From Paracoccaceae bacterium (lineage in GTDB: Bacteria > Pseudomonadota > Alphaproteobacteria > Rhodobacterales > Rhodobacteraceae): DNA of 64,000 bases. The notes under the pieces were generated by a model, which worked only from the letters and a program-made list of their open reading frames with translations, was not told where the DNA came from and did no database searches. The stretch lies in contig JALSJM010000005.1 of NCBI GenBank assembly GCA_026989355.1, positions 470,717 through 534,716 on the forward strand, written 5' to 3'. Both the position numbers and the translations under genes were made by a program. Positions 51,804-61,436 of this stretch are shown one piece after another. Position 1 is the first letter of the stretch. The number at the start of each line of letters is the position of its first letter.

Positions 51804-53159
51804 ATGTCCAGCAAAGAACAACTCACCCGACTGGGGCTTTTTGACGCCAAGGTGCCCCGCTACACCAGCTATCCCACCGCACCGCATTTCGCAGGTGGTG
51901 TGGGGGCCGATACCTTTGCCCGCTGGATCGGCGCCATTCCCGCAGGCAGCGAGATTTCGCTTTACGTGCACATCCCGTTCTGCCGGCGGCTGTGCTGGTT
52001 CTGCGCCTGCCGCACCCAGGGCACGCAATCCGCAGCCCCCGTGCGCGCCTATCTCGACACGCTCAAGGCCGAGATCGCCCTGTTCGGCCACCACCTGCCC
52101 GAAGGCGTGCGTATTTCGCGCCTGCACTGGGGCGGCGGCACGCCGACCCTGCTGGAACCGGAAATGATCCGCGAGCTGGCCGAAGCGATCTTCGCTGCCG
52201 CGCCTATGGCCGCAAAGGGCGAGTTTTCGGTCGAGATCGATCCAAACGAAATCGACGCGGCACGAATTTCGGCTCTGGCCGAAGCAGGCATGAACCGGGC
52301 CTCGATCGGAGTGCAGGATTTCGATGGCGAAATCCAGCAGGTGATCGGCCGCATCCAGGGCTATGACATCACCCGCCGGACGGCCGAGATGCTGCGCGAT
52401 TGCGGAATCGGCAGCCTCAACGCCGATATCCTTTACGGCCTGCCGCATCAGACACCGGCGCGTATCGCGGACAGTGTCCAGAAGCTGCTCAGCCTTGCCC
52501 CCGACCGGGTGGCGCTCTACGGCTATGCGCATGTGCCCTGGATGGCGCGGCGTCAGACGATGATCCCGGCCGAAAGCCTGCCCTCTCCCGAAGCGCGGCT
52601 GAAGCTGTTCGAAACCGCGCGCGAACTGTTCCTGTGGGATGGCTATGCCGAAATCGGCATCGATCATTTCGCGGTTTCCGGCGATGGTCTTGCCCGGGCG
52701 CAGACCGCCGGGCGTCTGCGCCGCAATTTCCAGGGCTATACCGACGATCAGGCCGATGTTCTGGTCGGCCTCGGGGCTTCGGCGATTTCGCGCTTTCCTC
52801 AGGGATATGCCCAGAATGCCCCGGTCACCTCGGCCTATGCGGCAAGGGTGCGCAACGGAGCCTTTGCCACCGTGCGCGGCCATGAATTTACCCAGGAAGA
52901 TCGCCTGCGCGGCCGCATGATCGAAGCCCTGATGTGTGATTTCCGCATCGACCGCCGGGAAATCCTTGAACGTTTCGCCATTGCACCCGAGCGGCTGGAC
53001 GACATGTTCCGCAAGGCTGCCGAGGCGTTCGACGGCCTGCCGCGGATCACCGGGAAGGGCTTCGAGATCCCGCCCGAGGCACGCCCGCTGACCCGCATGA
53101 TCGCACGCGCATTCGACGAATACGATCTGGCCAGGGCGGGCCACAGCGCAGCAATCTGA
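51804..53159 (+). CDS. hemN: Oxygen-independent coproporphyrinogen III dehydrogenase
   Basis: A 451-residue radical SAM enzyme that decarboxylates coproporphyrinogen III without oxygen in heme synthesis. The cluster-binding motif is C60-x3-C64-x2-C67 followed by Cys69 (CRRLCWFCAC). PRYTSYPTAPHF, LHWGGGTPT, IGVQDF and NADILYGLPHQT are typical. I prefer ATG 51804 (MSSKEQL), because the promoter geometry predicts transcription starting one base before it. A GTG at 51783 and an ATG at 51798 lie in frame upstream but would not be on that mRNA. Divergent from fnrL. Confidence 0.95.
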   Translation: MSSKEQLTRLGLFDAKVPRYTSYPTAPHFAGGVGADTFARWIGAIPAGSEISLYVHIPFCRRLCWFCACRTQGTQSAAPVRAYLDTLKAEIALFGHHLPEGVRISRLHWGGGTPTLLEPEMIRELAEAIFAAAPMAAKGEFSVEIDPNEIDAARISALAEAGMNRASIGVQDFDGEIQQVIGRIQGYDITRRTAEMLRDCGIGSLNADILYGLPHQTPARIADSVQKLLSLAPDRVALYGYAHVPWMARRQTMIPAESLPSPEARLKLFETARELFLWDGYAEIGIDHFAVSGDGLARAQTAGRLRRNFQGYTDDQADVLVGLGASAISRFPQGYAQNAPVTSAYAARVRNGAFATVRGHEFTQEDRLRGRMIEALMCDFRIDRREILERFAIAPERLDDMFRKAAEAFDGLPRITGKGFEIPPEARPLTRMIARAFDEYDLARAGHSAAI

Positions 53160-53277
53160 ACGGCCTTGCAGACTGCGGGAAAGGTTCATGCCCCCGGCAC
53201 CCCGGCGGCGAAGCATTCGCCGGAACGAAGCAGACATGGCCGGCAGGGCAGGGCAGAGGATGCCGCGCCGGTGCGTT

Positions 53278-54891
53278 TCAGATGCCACCGCCCTCAACGG
53301 CCTTCAGATCGAAGGCCGCCGCCATCAGGGCACGTGTATAGGCGGTTTGCGGTGCGCTGAATATCAGCTCGGCCGGCCCCGCTTCGACAACATCCCCGCG
53401 TTTCATTACCATCACCTTGTGCGAAAGCGCCCGCACCACGCGCAGATCGTGGCTGATGAACAGATAGGCAAGACGATGGCGCTTCTGGAGATCGCGCAAA
53501 AGGTTCACGATCTGCACCTGCACCGTCATGTCGAGCGCGCTGGTGGGCTCGTCCAGAACCACCAGGCGAGGACGCAGGATCATGGCGCGGGCAATGGCGA
53601 TGCGCTGGCGCTGACCGCCGGAGAACTCATGCGGGTAGCGGTGCATGGTAGAGGGATCAAGGCCGACCTCCTCCATGATTTCGCCCACCATCACATGCGT
53701 ATCGCGCCCTTCGGGCACACCGTGCACGCCCAGCCCCTCGCTGATGATCTCTTCAACCGTCATGCGCGGGGAAAGCGAACCGTATGGATCCTGGAACACG
53801 ATCTGCATGCGTGCCCGCAGCGGGCGCAGTTCGCGGGCGTGAAGGCGTTCGATATGTTCGCCCATGAACACGATCGGCCCTTCCGAACGGATCAGCCGCA
53901 TGATGGCAAGCGCCAGTGTTGTCTTGCCTGAACCGCTTTCACCGACAATCCCCAGGGTTTCGCCCTCGCATATGCTGAGAGAGGCATCGTTCACCGCCTT
54001 GATGTGGCCCACGGTGCGCCTGAGAAGGCCGCGCTGGATCGGGAACCAGATGCGCAGGCCTTCGGTGCGCACGATTTCCCCTGCACCTTCGGGTGGCGAA
54101 TCGGGGCGGCCGGCAGGCTCGGCTTCCAGCAGGGTGCGGGTATATTCGTGCCGCGGAGCGGCAAACAGTTCGGCGGTGGGCCCGTGTTCGACGATCTCGC
54201 CGCCCTTCATCACATGGACGCGATCGGCGATGCGCCGCACGATGCCCAGATCATGGGTAATGAACAGCAGGCTCATGTTTTCCTGGCGCTTCAGATCCGT
54301 CAGCAGTTCCAGGATCTGCGCCTGAATGGTGACATCAAGCGCGGTGGTGGGTTCGTCGGCAATCAGCAGATCGGGGCTGTTGGCCAGCGCCATGGCGATC
54401 ATCACCCGCTGGCGCTGCCCGCCGGAAAGCTGGTGGGGATAGGCGCCAAGCCGGCTGGCCGGATCATGGATACCCACCTTTTCAAGCAGTTCGATGATAC
54501 GGGCGCGCACCGCTTCGCCGCGCAGACCCTGGTGCAGCTCGATGCTTTCGGCCAGCTGTTTCTCGATGGTGTGCAGCGGGTTGAGGCTGGTCATCGGCTC
54601 CTGGAAGATGAAGCTGATGTCGTTTCCGCGTACCTCGCACAGGGTCCGTTCGTCGGCGCCCAGAAGCTCGCGTCCGGCATAGGTGACCGAGCCCGAAACC
54701 CGCGCGCTGTCGGGCAGAAGCGAAACGGTTGAAAGCGCCGTCACCGACTTGCCCGAGCCGCTTTCGCCCACGATCGCCACGGTTTCGCCCGGCGCCACGG
54801 TGAGCGATGCATTCCGGACCGCAAGGGTTTCGGCGCCGTCCTGACGGAAGGCAACGGTGAGATCGCGGATTTCGAGAAGCGGTTGCGTCAT
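53278..54891 (-). CDS. yejF: Oligopeptide ABC transporter, fused ATP-binding protein (YejF-like)
   Basis: A 537-residue protein with two ABC ATPase domains in tandem. The first (about 1-255) has Walker [18 protein letters not shown] and [11 protein letters not shown]; the second (about 275-537) has [17 protein letters not shown] and [10 protein letters not shown]. It powers the YejA/B/E importer. It overlaps yejE by ATGA, as the last gene of the operon, and is convergent with hemN. Confidence 0.96.
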   Translation of the reverse strand: MTQPLLEIRDLTVAFRQDGAETLAVRNASLTVAPGETVAIVGESGSGKSVTALSTVSLLPDSARVSGSVTYAGRELLGADERTLCEVRGNDISFIFQEPMTSLNPLHTIEKQLAESIELHQGLRGEAVRARIIELLEKVGIHDPASRLGAYPHQLSGGQRQRVMIAMALANSPDLLIADEPTTALDVTIQAQILELLTDLKRQENMSLLFITHDLGIVRRIADRVHVMKGGEIVEHGPTAELFAAPRHEYTRTLLEAEPAGRPDSPPEGAGEIVRTEGLRIWFPIQRGLLRRTVGHIKAVNDASLSICEGETLGIVGESGSGKTTLALAIMRLIRSEGPIVFMGEHIERLHARELRPLRARMQIVFQDPYGSLSPRMTVEEIISEGLGVHGVPEGRDTHVMVGEIMEEVGLDPSTMHRYPHEFSGGQRQRIAIARAMILRPRLVVLDEPTSALDMTVQVQIVNLLRDLQKRHRLAYLFISHDLRVVRALSHKVMVMKRGDVVEAGPAELIFSAPQTAYTRALMAAAFDLKAVEGGGI

Positions 54892-55994
54892 TCGAATGTC
54901 TTGCGCGGATCGAAGGCGTCGCGCACGCCCTCGAAGATGAAGACCAGAAGCGAAAGCATCAGCGCGAACACGAAGAAGGCGGTAAAGCCCAGCCAGGGGG
55001 CCTGCAGGTTCTGCTTGGCCTGCAGGGTGAGTTCCCCCAGCGAGGGGGCCGAACTGGGCAGCCCGTAACCGAGGTAGTCAAGCGATGCCAGCGTGGCGAT
55101 GCCGCCGGTAATGATGAAGGGCAGGAAAGTAAGCGTGGCCACCATCGCATTGGGCAGGATGTGACGGAACATGATCTTGCGGTCCGATACCCCGAGCGCC
55201 CGCGCCGCGCGCACGTATTCGAAATTGCGCGCCCGCAGGAATTCGGCCCGCACCACACCCACCAGCCGCGGCCAGCCGAACAGGATCACGATCGCCACCA
55301 GCAGCCAGAAACTTCGTCCGACGATCGCGGTGAGGATGATGATCACGTAAAGCTCGGGCACCGAGCCCCAGATTTCCAGGATCCTCTGCAGGCCAAGATC
55401 GATCCAGCCGCCGAAATAACCCTGGATTGCCCCGGCGATGATCCCGATCACCGAAGCCACGGCGGTAACGATCAGGGTAAACAGGATCGAAAGGCGAAAG
55501 CCGTAGATCACCCGGGCCAGCACATCGCGGGTGGCGTCATCGGTGCCCAGCCAGTGCTTGGCATCGGGTGGTGATGGCGCCGCGGTGTCAAGCTCGTTCG
55601 GGGTGTCGTAGGAATAGGGCACCGGCGGCCAGAGTATCCACCCCTTCGCGATCGGCTCGCCGTTCACGATTCCGTCCCCGGCATCGGCCATCACTGCCTC
55701 GGGATCGTCGAAACATTCCTCCAGACCACCCGAAACGATCAGGCACTGCACCTCGGGATCGCGATAGCTGGCTTCGGTCTGGAAATCGCCGCCAAAGGCG
55801 GTTTCGGGGTAGAATTTCACCACCGGAAAATGCAGTTCGCCGCGATAGCTGACGATCAGCGGCTTGTCGTTGGCGATGAACTCGGCAAACAGCGAAAGGC
55901 CGAACAGCACCACGAATATCCAGAGCGACCAGAACGCCCGCCGGTTGCGCTTGAAATTGCGCCAGCGGCGCCGGTTCAGGGGGGAAAGCCTCAT
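54888..55994 (-). CDS. yejE: Oligopeptide ABC transporter permease (YejE-like)
   Basis: A 368-residue inner-membrane permease. The N-terminal helix follows RRRWRNFKRNRRAFWSLW, a periplasmic insert of about 90 residues follows, and the C-terminal half holds the DppC-type helices with EFLRARNFEYVRAARALGVSDRKI (the EAA loop that contacts the ATPase). It works with YejB. The gap to yejB is 3 bp. Confidence 0.95.
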   Translation of the reverse strand: MRLSPLNRRRWRNFKRNRRAFWSLWIFVVLFGLSLFAEFIANDKPLIVSYRGELHFPVVKFYPETAFGGDFQTEASYRDPEVQCLIVSGGLEECFDDPEAVMADAGDGIVNGEPIAKGWILWPPVPYSYDTPNELDTAAPSPPDAKHWLGTDDATRDVLARVIYGFRLSILFTLIVTAVASVIGIIAGAIQGYFGGWIDLGLQRILEIWGSVPELYVIIILTAIVGRSFWLLVAIVILFGWPRLVGVVRAEFLRARNFEYVRAARALGVSDRKIMFRHILPNAMVATLTFLPFIITGGIATLASLDYLGYGLPSSAPSLGELTLQAKQNLQAPWLGFTAFFVFALMLSLLVFIFEGVRDAFDPRKTFE

Positions 55995-55997
55995 CGC

Positions 55998-57080
55998 CTA
56001 GCCCTCTCTTCGCTCGAAATCGATGCGCGGATCAACGAAGACATACATCAGATCCGACAGGATCCCCACCAGCAACCCCAGCAGGCCGAAGGCATAGAGG
56101 GTGGCGAACATCACCGGATAATCGCGGTTGACGGCCGCCTCGAAACCCATGCGTCCAAGGCCATCGAGCGAGAAGATCGTCTCGATCAGGATCGAACCGC
56201 CGAAGAACACCCCGATGAACAGGCTGGGGAAGCTGGCAATCACGATCAGCATCGCATTGCGGAATACATGGCCGTAAAGCACGCCGCGTTCGCTCAGCCC
56301 CTTGGCGCGGGCGGTAATCACGTATTGCTTCTTGATCTCGTCGAGGAAGGAATTCTTCGTCAGAAGCGTGACGGTTGCAAAAGAGGAAATCGTCGAGGCA
56401 ATCACCGGCAGGGTGATATGCCAGAGGTAATCAAGCACCTTGCCCATCATCGAAAGGTCTTCCCAGTTGGGCGAGGTCAGCCCGCGCAGCGGAAAGATCT
56501 TCCAGTATGATCCTCCGGCAAACAGCACCAGCAGCAGGATCGCGAACAGGAAGCCCGGGATCGCATAAGCCACGATGATCACGCCGCTTGTCCAGGTATC
56601 GAAACGCGAGCCGTCGCGCACCGCCTTGCGAATGCCCAGAGGGATCGACACCAGATAGGCGATCAGCGTTGACCACAGCCCCAGCGTGATCGACACCGGC
56701 ATCTTCTCGATCACCATGTCCACCACCCGGGCAGAGCGGAAATAACTTTCGCCGAAATCGAAGCGCAGATAGTTCCACATCATGTCGAGAAACCGCTGCA
56801 GGGGGGGCTTGTCGAAGCCGAACTGCTTCTTCAGATCCTCAAGCAGTTCGGGCGGCAGGCCGCGTGCGCCGGCATAGGTATCGTCACCGGTCTGCATCTC
56901 GCTGCCTGCATCCGAACCGCCGGCGATGGTTTCGAAGGCATCGCCATGCCCTTCCATCTGGGCCAGGATCTGCTCGATCGGGCCGCCGGGGACGAACTGG
57001 ATCAGCACGAAATTGATCACCATCATCCCCACCAGCGTGGGAATGACCAGCAGAAGCCGCCTGAGGATATATGCGCCCAT
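55998..57080 (-). CDS. yejB: Oligopeptide ABC transporter permease (YejB-like)
   Basis: A 360-residue permease of the DppB type. The N-terminus [19 protein letters not shown] and the C-terminal EAA region [17 protein letters not shown] match the family. A periplasmic loop of about 70 residues (about 35-100) precedes the permease core. It lies 29 bp after yejA. Confidence 0.95.
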   Translation of the reverse strand: MGAYILRRLLLVIPTLVGMMVINFVLIQFVPGGPIEQILAQMEGHGDAFETIAGGSDAGSEMQTGDDTYAGARGLPPELLEDLKKQFGFDKPPLQRFLDMMWNYLRFDFGESYFRSARVVDMVIEKMPVSITLGLWSTLIAYLVSIPLGIRKAVRDGSRFDTWTSGVIIVAYAIPGFLFAILLLVLFAGGSYWKIFPLRGLTSPNWEDLSMMGKVLDYLWHITLPVIASTISSFATVTLLTKNSFLDEIKKQYVITARAKGLSERGVLYGHVFRNAMLIVIASFPSLFIGVFFGGSILIETIFSLDGLGRMGFEAAVNRDYPVMFATLYAFGLLGLLVGILSDLMYVFVDPRIDFERREG

Positions 57081-57109
57081 GACTGCTGCCCGCGCCCCTC
57101 GCGCCCGCC

Positions 57110-59056
57110 TTACTGCAAGGCGCCGGCGGCCTTCAGCGCCGCGGCCTTTTCAGCGCTGAACCACCAGAAATCAAGTTCTCCCAGGGCATAGGGTGGCAGG
57201 TTTTCGGGGTGCTCGTACATGTCGTAATAGGCTACCGTATGCACGTTCTTGTACCATTGCGGCACCCAGAAGCGCAGCGCCCGCAACACTCTGTCAAGCG
57301 CATGGACGGCGGTAGTCAGGTCTTCCTGATTGTCGGCGGCCAGCACCACCTCGATCAGCCTGTCCACGGCTTCGCTTCTCAGGCCCATCCTGTTGAACAC
57401 CGAACTGTCGGCGGTTTCCGAGCCGAAATACTGATAAAGCTCGGTGCCGGGTATGTAGCCCGTCTGAAGGTGGCCGGTGATGATGTCGAAATCATACGAG
57501 GGCGGACGGGTGCGCACCTCCATCTGGGCATTGTCGATGAACACGTGGCGGGCATCGATGCCAAGGCGCTTGAGGTTCTCGACATAGGGGTTGATGATCC
57601 GGTTGAAGGTCTGGCTGTCGTTGAGGAACTCCACCACCAGAACCTCGCCCCTGGCATTGCGGCGCAGGCCGTCGGTGCCCACCTTCCAGCCCGCCTCGTC
57701 AAGCAGCGCCGCCGCCCGGCGCAGGGCACGGCGGTCAAGCGGGCGCTTCGGATTCGAGACATGCTGCGTTGCCGGCCCGGAATCCAGCACCCCCGGCGGC
57801 AGAATGCCGGCCAGCGGATCGAGAATGGCGCGTTCGGCCGGACCGGGCGGACCCTCGGCTGCCAGGTAGCTGTTTTCCCAGAACGAATTGATGCGCGCGT
57901 AGAGCTTGTAGAACAGGGTTTCGTTGGTCCATTCGAAATTGAACATCAGGCCGATCGCCTCGCGCACGCGGGGATCCCGGAACTTTTCGCGCCGCAGGTT
58001 GAAGATGAAGGCCTGACCCGAAGCCTTGTCGCCGTCGGGCAGGGCCTTTCTGATCACGAAGCCCTCTTTCACCGCCGGAAAATCATAGCCCGTGGCCCAG
58101 ATCTTGGACGAAGCCTCGTTGCGGAAAGTGTAGGTGCCGCCCTTGAAACCCTCGAAGGCGGCGTTGTAATCGGCGTAATATTCGATGCGGATGCGGTCGA
58201 AATTGTTGCGTCCCCGGTTGATCGGCAGATCCGCCCCCCAGTAATCGGGGTTGCGGCGGTAGACGATCGTCTGCCCCACGTCCAGACGATCGAGCACATA
58301 GGGCCCCGAGCCGACGAGCGGCTTGAGCGTGCTGCTTTCGAAATCGAAACCGCGCGCCTCGAAATCGGCCTTCGAAAACACCGGAATCCCGCCTACGTCC
58401 TGGATCACGTCGCGTTTCGGAATGTCGGGCCTGAAGGTGAACCTGATGCGCTGCGGGCCCAGCACCTCGACGCTTTCGACCTTCCTGGCCAGCTGCACCC
58501 GGAAACTGTTGAGCCCCCTGGTCAGGAAGGTTTCATAGGAAAAGGCCACGTCTTCGGCCGTCAGCGGGCTGCCGTCGGAAAAGCGGGCCTCGGGGCGCAG
58601 GTTGAAGATCACCCAGGAGCGGTCGCGCGGGTATTCCAGGCTTTCGCAGAGCAGGCAATAGGCCTGGCCGATGGTATCGGCCGTGCCGGTCAGCAGGCTT
58701 TCGAAGAAGATCGACGCAAGTGCCCCTGCCCGCCCCTTGATCGTGTAGGGGTGCATCGAATCGAACGAACCGAAAGCCCATTCGGAAATTTCGCCGCCCT
58801 TGGGTGCGTCGGGATTGACGTAATCGAGATGCGCGAAATCGGCGGGGTATTTCAGATCGTCGGCGTCAAAGGTGGTGATGCCGTATGATCTGACAATGTC
58901 CTGCCCGGCGCGCACCGGCACCGCCGCCAGCGCCCACAACAACACCAGCGCCGGAAGAAGCATCGCCAGCGCGAAGGGAAACCCGCCTGCAAACCGGTCT
59001 CTTCCCATGCTGCCGGCAACGGTAATGGCAACGGCGCGGGTGTGATTTCGGCTCAT
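57110..59056 (-). CDS. yejA: Oligopeptide-binding periplasmic protein (YejA-like)
   Basis: A 648-residue family 5 solute-binding protein. A signal peptide with a hydrophobic core (about 27-50) precedes [18 protein letters not shown]. Motifs [19 protein letters not shown] and [10 protein letters not shown] are typical of family 5. YejA-type proteins import peptides, including antimicrobial ones such as microcin C. The start at ATG 59056 has a strong GGAGGAAAACC ribosome site. It is the first gene of yejABEF. The upstream gap (59057-59218) holds a tandem repeat and the terminator of the cytochrome c gene. Confidence 0.95.
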   Translation of the reverse strand: MSRNHTRAVAITVAGSMGRDRFAGGFPFALAMLLPALVLLWALAAVPVRAGQDIVRSYGITTFDADDLKYPADFAHLDYVNPDAPKGGEISEWAFGSFDSMHPYTIKGRAGALASIFFESLLTGTADTIGQAYCLLCESLEYPRDRSWVIFNLRPEARFSDGSPLTAEDVAFSYETFLTRGLNSFRVQLARKVESVEVLGPQRIRFTFRPDIPKRDVIQDVGGIPVFSKADFEARGFDFESSTLKPLVGSGPYVLDRLDVGQTIVYRRNPDYWGADLPINRGRNNFDRIRIEYYADYNAAFEGFKGGTYTFRNEASSKIWATGYDFPAVKEGFVIRKALPDGDKASGQAFIFNLRREKFRDPRVREAIGLMFNFEWTNETLFYKLYARINSFWENSYLAAEGPPGPAERAILDPLAGILPPGVLDSGPATQHVSNPKRPLDRRALRRAAALLDEAGWKVGTDGLRRNARGEVLVVEFLNDSQTFNRIINPYVENLKRLGIDARHVFIDNAQMEVRTRPPSYDFDIITGHLQTGYIPGTELYQYFGSETADSSVFNRMGLRSEAVDRLIEVVLAADNQEDLTTAVHALDRVLRALRFWVPQWYKNVHTVAYYDMYEHPENLPPYALGELDFWWFSAEKAAALKAAGALQ

Positions 59057-59123
59057 GGTTTTCCTCCGGCTGTCTCCGCTTCCGTCAGGCTAAGGCCGGG
59101 CGCACGTGGTGGCAAGTTACGAT

Positions 59124-59141
59124 ATGTTAAACATGTTAAAC
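59124..59141. repeat. Tandem 9-bp repeat upstream of yejA
   Basis: ATGTTAAAC occurs twice in direct succession (59124-59132 and 59133-59141), 68-85 bp before the yejA start. The palindromic core AACATGTT spans the junction. It could be an operator, or part of the promoter; no regulator is identified. Confidence 0.5.
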
Positions 59142-59162
59142 CTTGCATGAAACACCACATCG

Positions 59163-59191
59163 AAAAGGCCGCGCGAAGCGTCCGCGCGGCC
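59163..59191 (-). terminator. Rho-independent terminator of the cytochrome c gene
   Basis: On the reverse strand GGCCGCGCG, a 7-base loop and CGCGCGGCC form a perfect 9-bp stem, followed by TTTT. It lies 28 bp beyond the cytochrome c stop. Confidence 0.8.
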
Positions 59192-59218
59192 ACATTCCCC
59201 CGATCCTGCCGCGATCGC

Positions 59219-59752
59219 TCACTCGCCAATCGTTTCCAGATAGGCCACAAGCGCAGCACGATCCCCGATCTTCTTCAGGCCGGCAAAGCTCATCTTGGTG
59301 CCGGGCGCGAAATCCTTGGGCTTTTCCAGGAATTCGTTCAGGCGTTCGGGTGTCCATTCGCCGCCAAGCCCCTTGAGCGCATCGGAATACCTGAAGCCGT
59401 CCACACCGGCAACCGGCCGCCCCACGATATTGAAAAGATGCGGGCCGGTTGCATTGGCGCCGTCTTCAAGCTTGTGACAGCTCTTGCACTTGCCGAATAC
59501 CTTGGCGCCCTTCTCGATATCGGCCTCGGCCAGAAGCGTTGCGAAATCGGGGGCTTCTTCCTCGGCCGCTCCCGCATCGGCCTCGGCCGCGTCGGTTTCG
59601 ATCACATAGGCCAGGACCACCTCTTCGCCTTCATCGCCATGACCGCCACCACCGAGATAAAGGCCATTGCCCACCATGTTGACCAGAAGGAAGGCCAGCA
59701 GGGCGCCCCCGAAGCCACCAACGAATTTCACCACAGTCATTGTGTTGAACAT
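59219..59752 (-). CDS. Membrane-anchored cytochrome c (cy/c552-like)
   Basis: A 177-residue c-type cytochrome with an uncleaved N-terminal helix (about 9-33), an acidic Ala/Glu linker (about 36-68) and one heme domain. The heme site is C89-K-S-C92-H93, and the distal Met lies in GTKMSFAGL. This layout matches the membrane cytochromes c of Rhodobacter (cy) and Paracoccus (c552), which carry electrons from the bc1 complex to terminal oxidases, so it could feed the cbb3 oxidase. Its start has an AAAGGA ribosome site. Confidence 0.94.
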   Translation of the reverse strand: MFNTMTVVKFVGGFGGALLAFLLVNMVGNGLYLGGGGHGDEGEEVVLAYVIETDAAEADAGAAEEEAPDFATLLAEADIEKGAKVFGKCKSCHKLEDGANATGPHLFNIVGRPVAGVDGFRYSDALKGLGGEWTPERLNEFLEKPKDFAPGTKMSFAGLKKIGDRAALVAYLETIGE

Positions 59753-59868
59753 GTCGCAATTCCTTTTATTGAAGCGATCAGGAACATCTATCCGCTTCCC
59801 CCTTGAAACCGCAAGCTGTAGTTGCTCTTTTCAGCGCTGAATCTGCACAAACCCGCGGAGCCCGGAAA

Positions 59869-60708
59869 ATGACAGCCCGTATCGCCTTTCAGGGAGAGCC
59901 CGGCGCCTATTCGCACGAGGCCTGCCTGAAGGCCCGCCCCGAGATGGAGCCCATGCCCTGCCGCACCTTCGAGGATGCCATCGACGCGGTGCGCCGTGGG
60001 GCGGCCGAACTGGCGATGCTGCCTGTCGAAAACTCGATCTACGGACGGGTGGCCGACATTCACAGCCTGCTGCCCGCATCCGGCCTGCATATCGTGGGCG
60101 AAGCCTTCGTGCGGGTGCATATCAACCTTCTGGCGCTGCCGGGCACGCCGTTATCGCGGATCAAGCGGGCCATGAGCCATACGGTGCTTCTGGGGCAGTG
60201 CCGCGATTTCCTGCAGGAACACGGCATTCACCGGCTGACCGGCCCCGATACCGCAGGCTCGGCGCGCCATGTGGCCGAGGCCGGCGATCCGGCGCTTGGC
60301 GCGCTGGCCTCGGAACTGGCGGGCAAGATCCACGGCCTCGAAGTGGTGGCGCGCCACATCGAAGACCACGACCGCAACACCACCCGTTTCCTGATCATGT
60401 CGCGCGAACCCGATCTGAAACGGCGCGGCGAACACGGCATGATGACAAGCTTCGTCTTCGATGTGCGCAACATTCCCGCGGCGCTCTACAAGGCCCTGGG
60501 CGGCTTTGCCACCAATGGCGTGAACATGACCAAGCTTGAAAGCTACATGGTGGGCGGCAATTTCACTGCCACCCAGTTCTATGCCGATATCGAAGGCCAC
60601 CCCGACGACCGCAACGTGCGGCTGGCCATGGAAGAACTGGACTATTTCACCGACAGGGTAACACTGCTTGGCGTCTATCCCGCCGATCCGCGCCGGCGTG
60701 AGGGCTGA
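59869..60708 (+). CDS. pheA: Prephenate dehydratase
   Basis: A 279-residue enzyme that converts prephenate to phenylpyruvate in phenylalanine synthesis. The catalytic domain (about 1-180) has ELAMLPVENSIYG and the TTRF motif in DRNTTRFLIM. The C-terminal ACT domain (about 192-275) has ESYMVGG for Phe binding. No chorismate mutase domain is fused. The ATG at 59869 (MTARIAFQG) fits; an ATG at 59803 would add 22 residues that look non-conserved. Confidence 0.96.
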   Translation: MTARIAFQGEPGAYSHEACLKARPEMEPMPCRTFEDAIDAVRRGAAELAMLPVENSIYGRVADIHSLLPASGLHIVGEAFVRVHINLLALPGTPLSRIKRAMSHTVLLGQCRDFLQEHGIHRLTGPDTAGSARHVAEAGDPALGALASELAGKIHGLEVVARHIEDHDRNTTRFLIMSREPDLKRRGEHGMMTSFVFDVRNIPAALYKALGGFATNGVNMTKLESYMVGGNFTATQFYADIEGHPDDRNVRLAMEELDYFTDRVTLLGVYPADPRRREG

Positions 60709-61181
60709 TCGCTCCCGCCGCCCTGCCTGCCGCGTTCAAGATTGCGGACAAACCGCCTGACCCGGCGCCTGAACCTGCGCGTCAGGCGCGGCTTGATCAG
60801 CTTCAGCGACTGGATGAACAGCCGGGCCGGGATGCTGCGCGGACGCATGTCAAGCTGCACCCCCATCCGGCAGCGTTCCCGCGGAAGCGCCGTTATGACG
60901 ATCGCCAGCTCGCTTCTGATCGCTTCTGAGCGGCCCGTGAACACAAGGCGTTCCGGTGCCTCGCATTCGGCCAGTTCGACAGCAAGCGAACGGCGCCGGC
61001 CGCGGAAGGGATAGTCAACCTGCCAGGCCAGACGCCGTGTGCCATCGGGCAGCATGCGGCCGGCGCGCTGCACTTCGATACCGTGGCGCAGCGCAAGGCG
61101 CTCGAACCGCCTGAAATCCGAGATCGCGCGGAACACCTCTTCGGCAGGCGCCTCTATGTCTTCCCGGGTGGAAAACTTCAT
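60675..61181 (-). CDS. SRPBCC family protein
   Basis: A 168-residue START-like fold protein with a hydrophobic ligand cavity, seen from KFSTREDIEAPAEEVFRAISDFRRFERLA at the N-terminus and a typical beta/alpha pattern. The C-terminal 50 residues are very rich in Arg (KPRLTRRFRRRVRRF). Its substrate is unknown. The ATG at 61181 has a GAGGAACG ribosome site. The 3' end overlaps pheA by 34 bp in convergent orientation. Confidence 0.85.
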   Translation of the reverse strand: MKFSTREDIEAPAEEVFRAISDFRRFERLALRHGIEVQRAGRMLPDGTRRLAWQVDYPFRGRRRSLAVELAECEAPERLVFTGRSEAIRSELAIVITALPRERCRMGVQLDMRPRSIPARLFIQSLKLIKPRLTRRFRRRVRRFVRNLERGRQGGGSDQPSRRRGSAG

Positions 61182-61254
61182 GTTTTCGCGTTCCTCTCTG
61201 ACCGCCAATCCGTTTTCGGACCATTCGGCCCCTCTTGCAAGCCGGTTTCACACC

Positions 61255-61277
61255 CGTCGCGCAAGATGTGCGCGACG
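61255..61277. other. Perfect palindrome in the SRPBCC-cpdB gap
   Basis: CGTCGCGC, a 7-base loop and GCGCGACG form an 8-bp perfect stem in the 255-bp gap between the divergent SRPBCC and cpdB genes. No other gene is visible in this gap. It may be an operator or a structured leader; this is uncertain. Confidence 0.35.
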
Positions 61278-61436
61278 TTTCCGCCCACTGCCCGCAACAC
61301 AACCCTGAACCGAAATTTTTCACGGCGCCTCGCGCAAAATCATCTGGCAACAATCCGCCGAGGCCGTTAATGTGCCCCCGTGGTGTGGTAAGCTCTCCGA
61401 TATTAGAACAACGAGCTTTCAGGGGAGGATACCACC

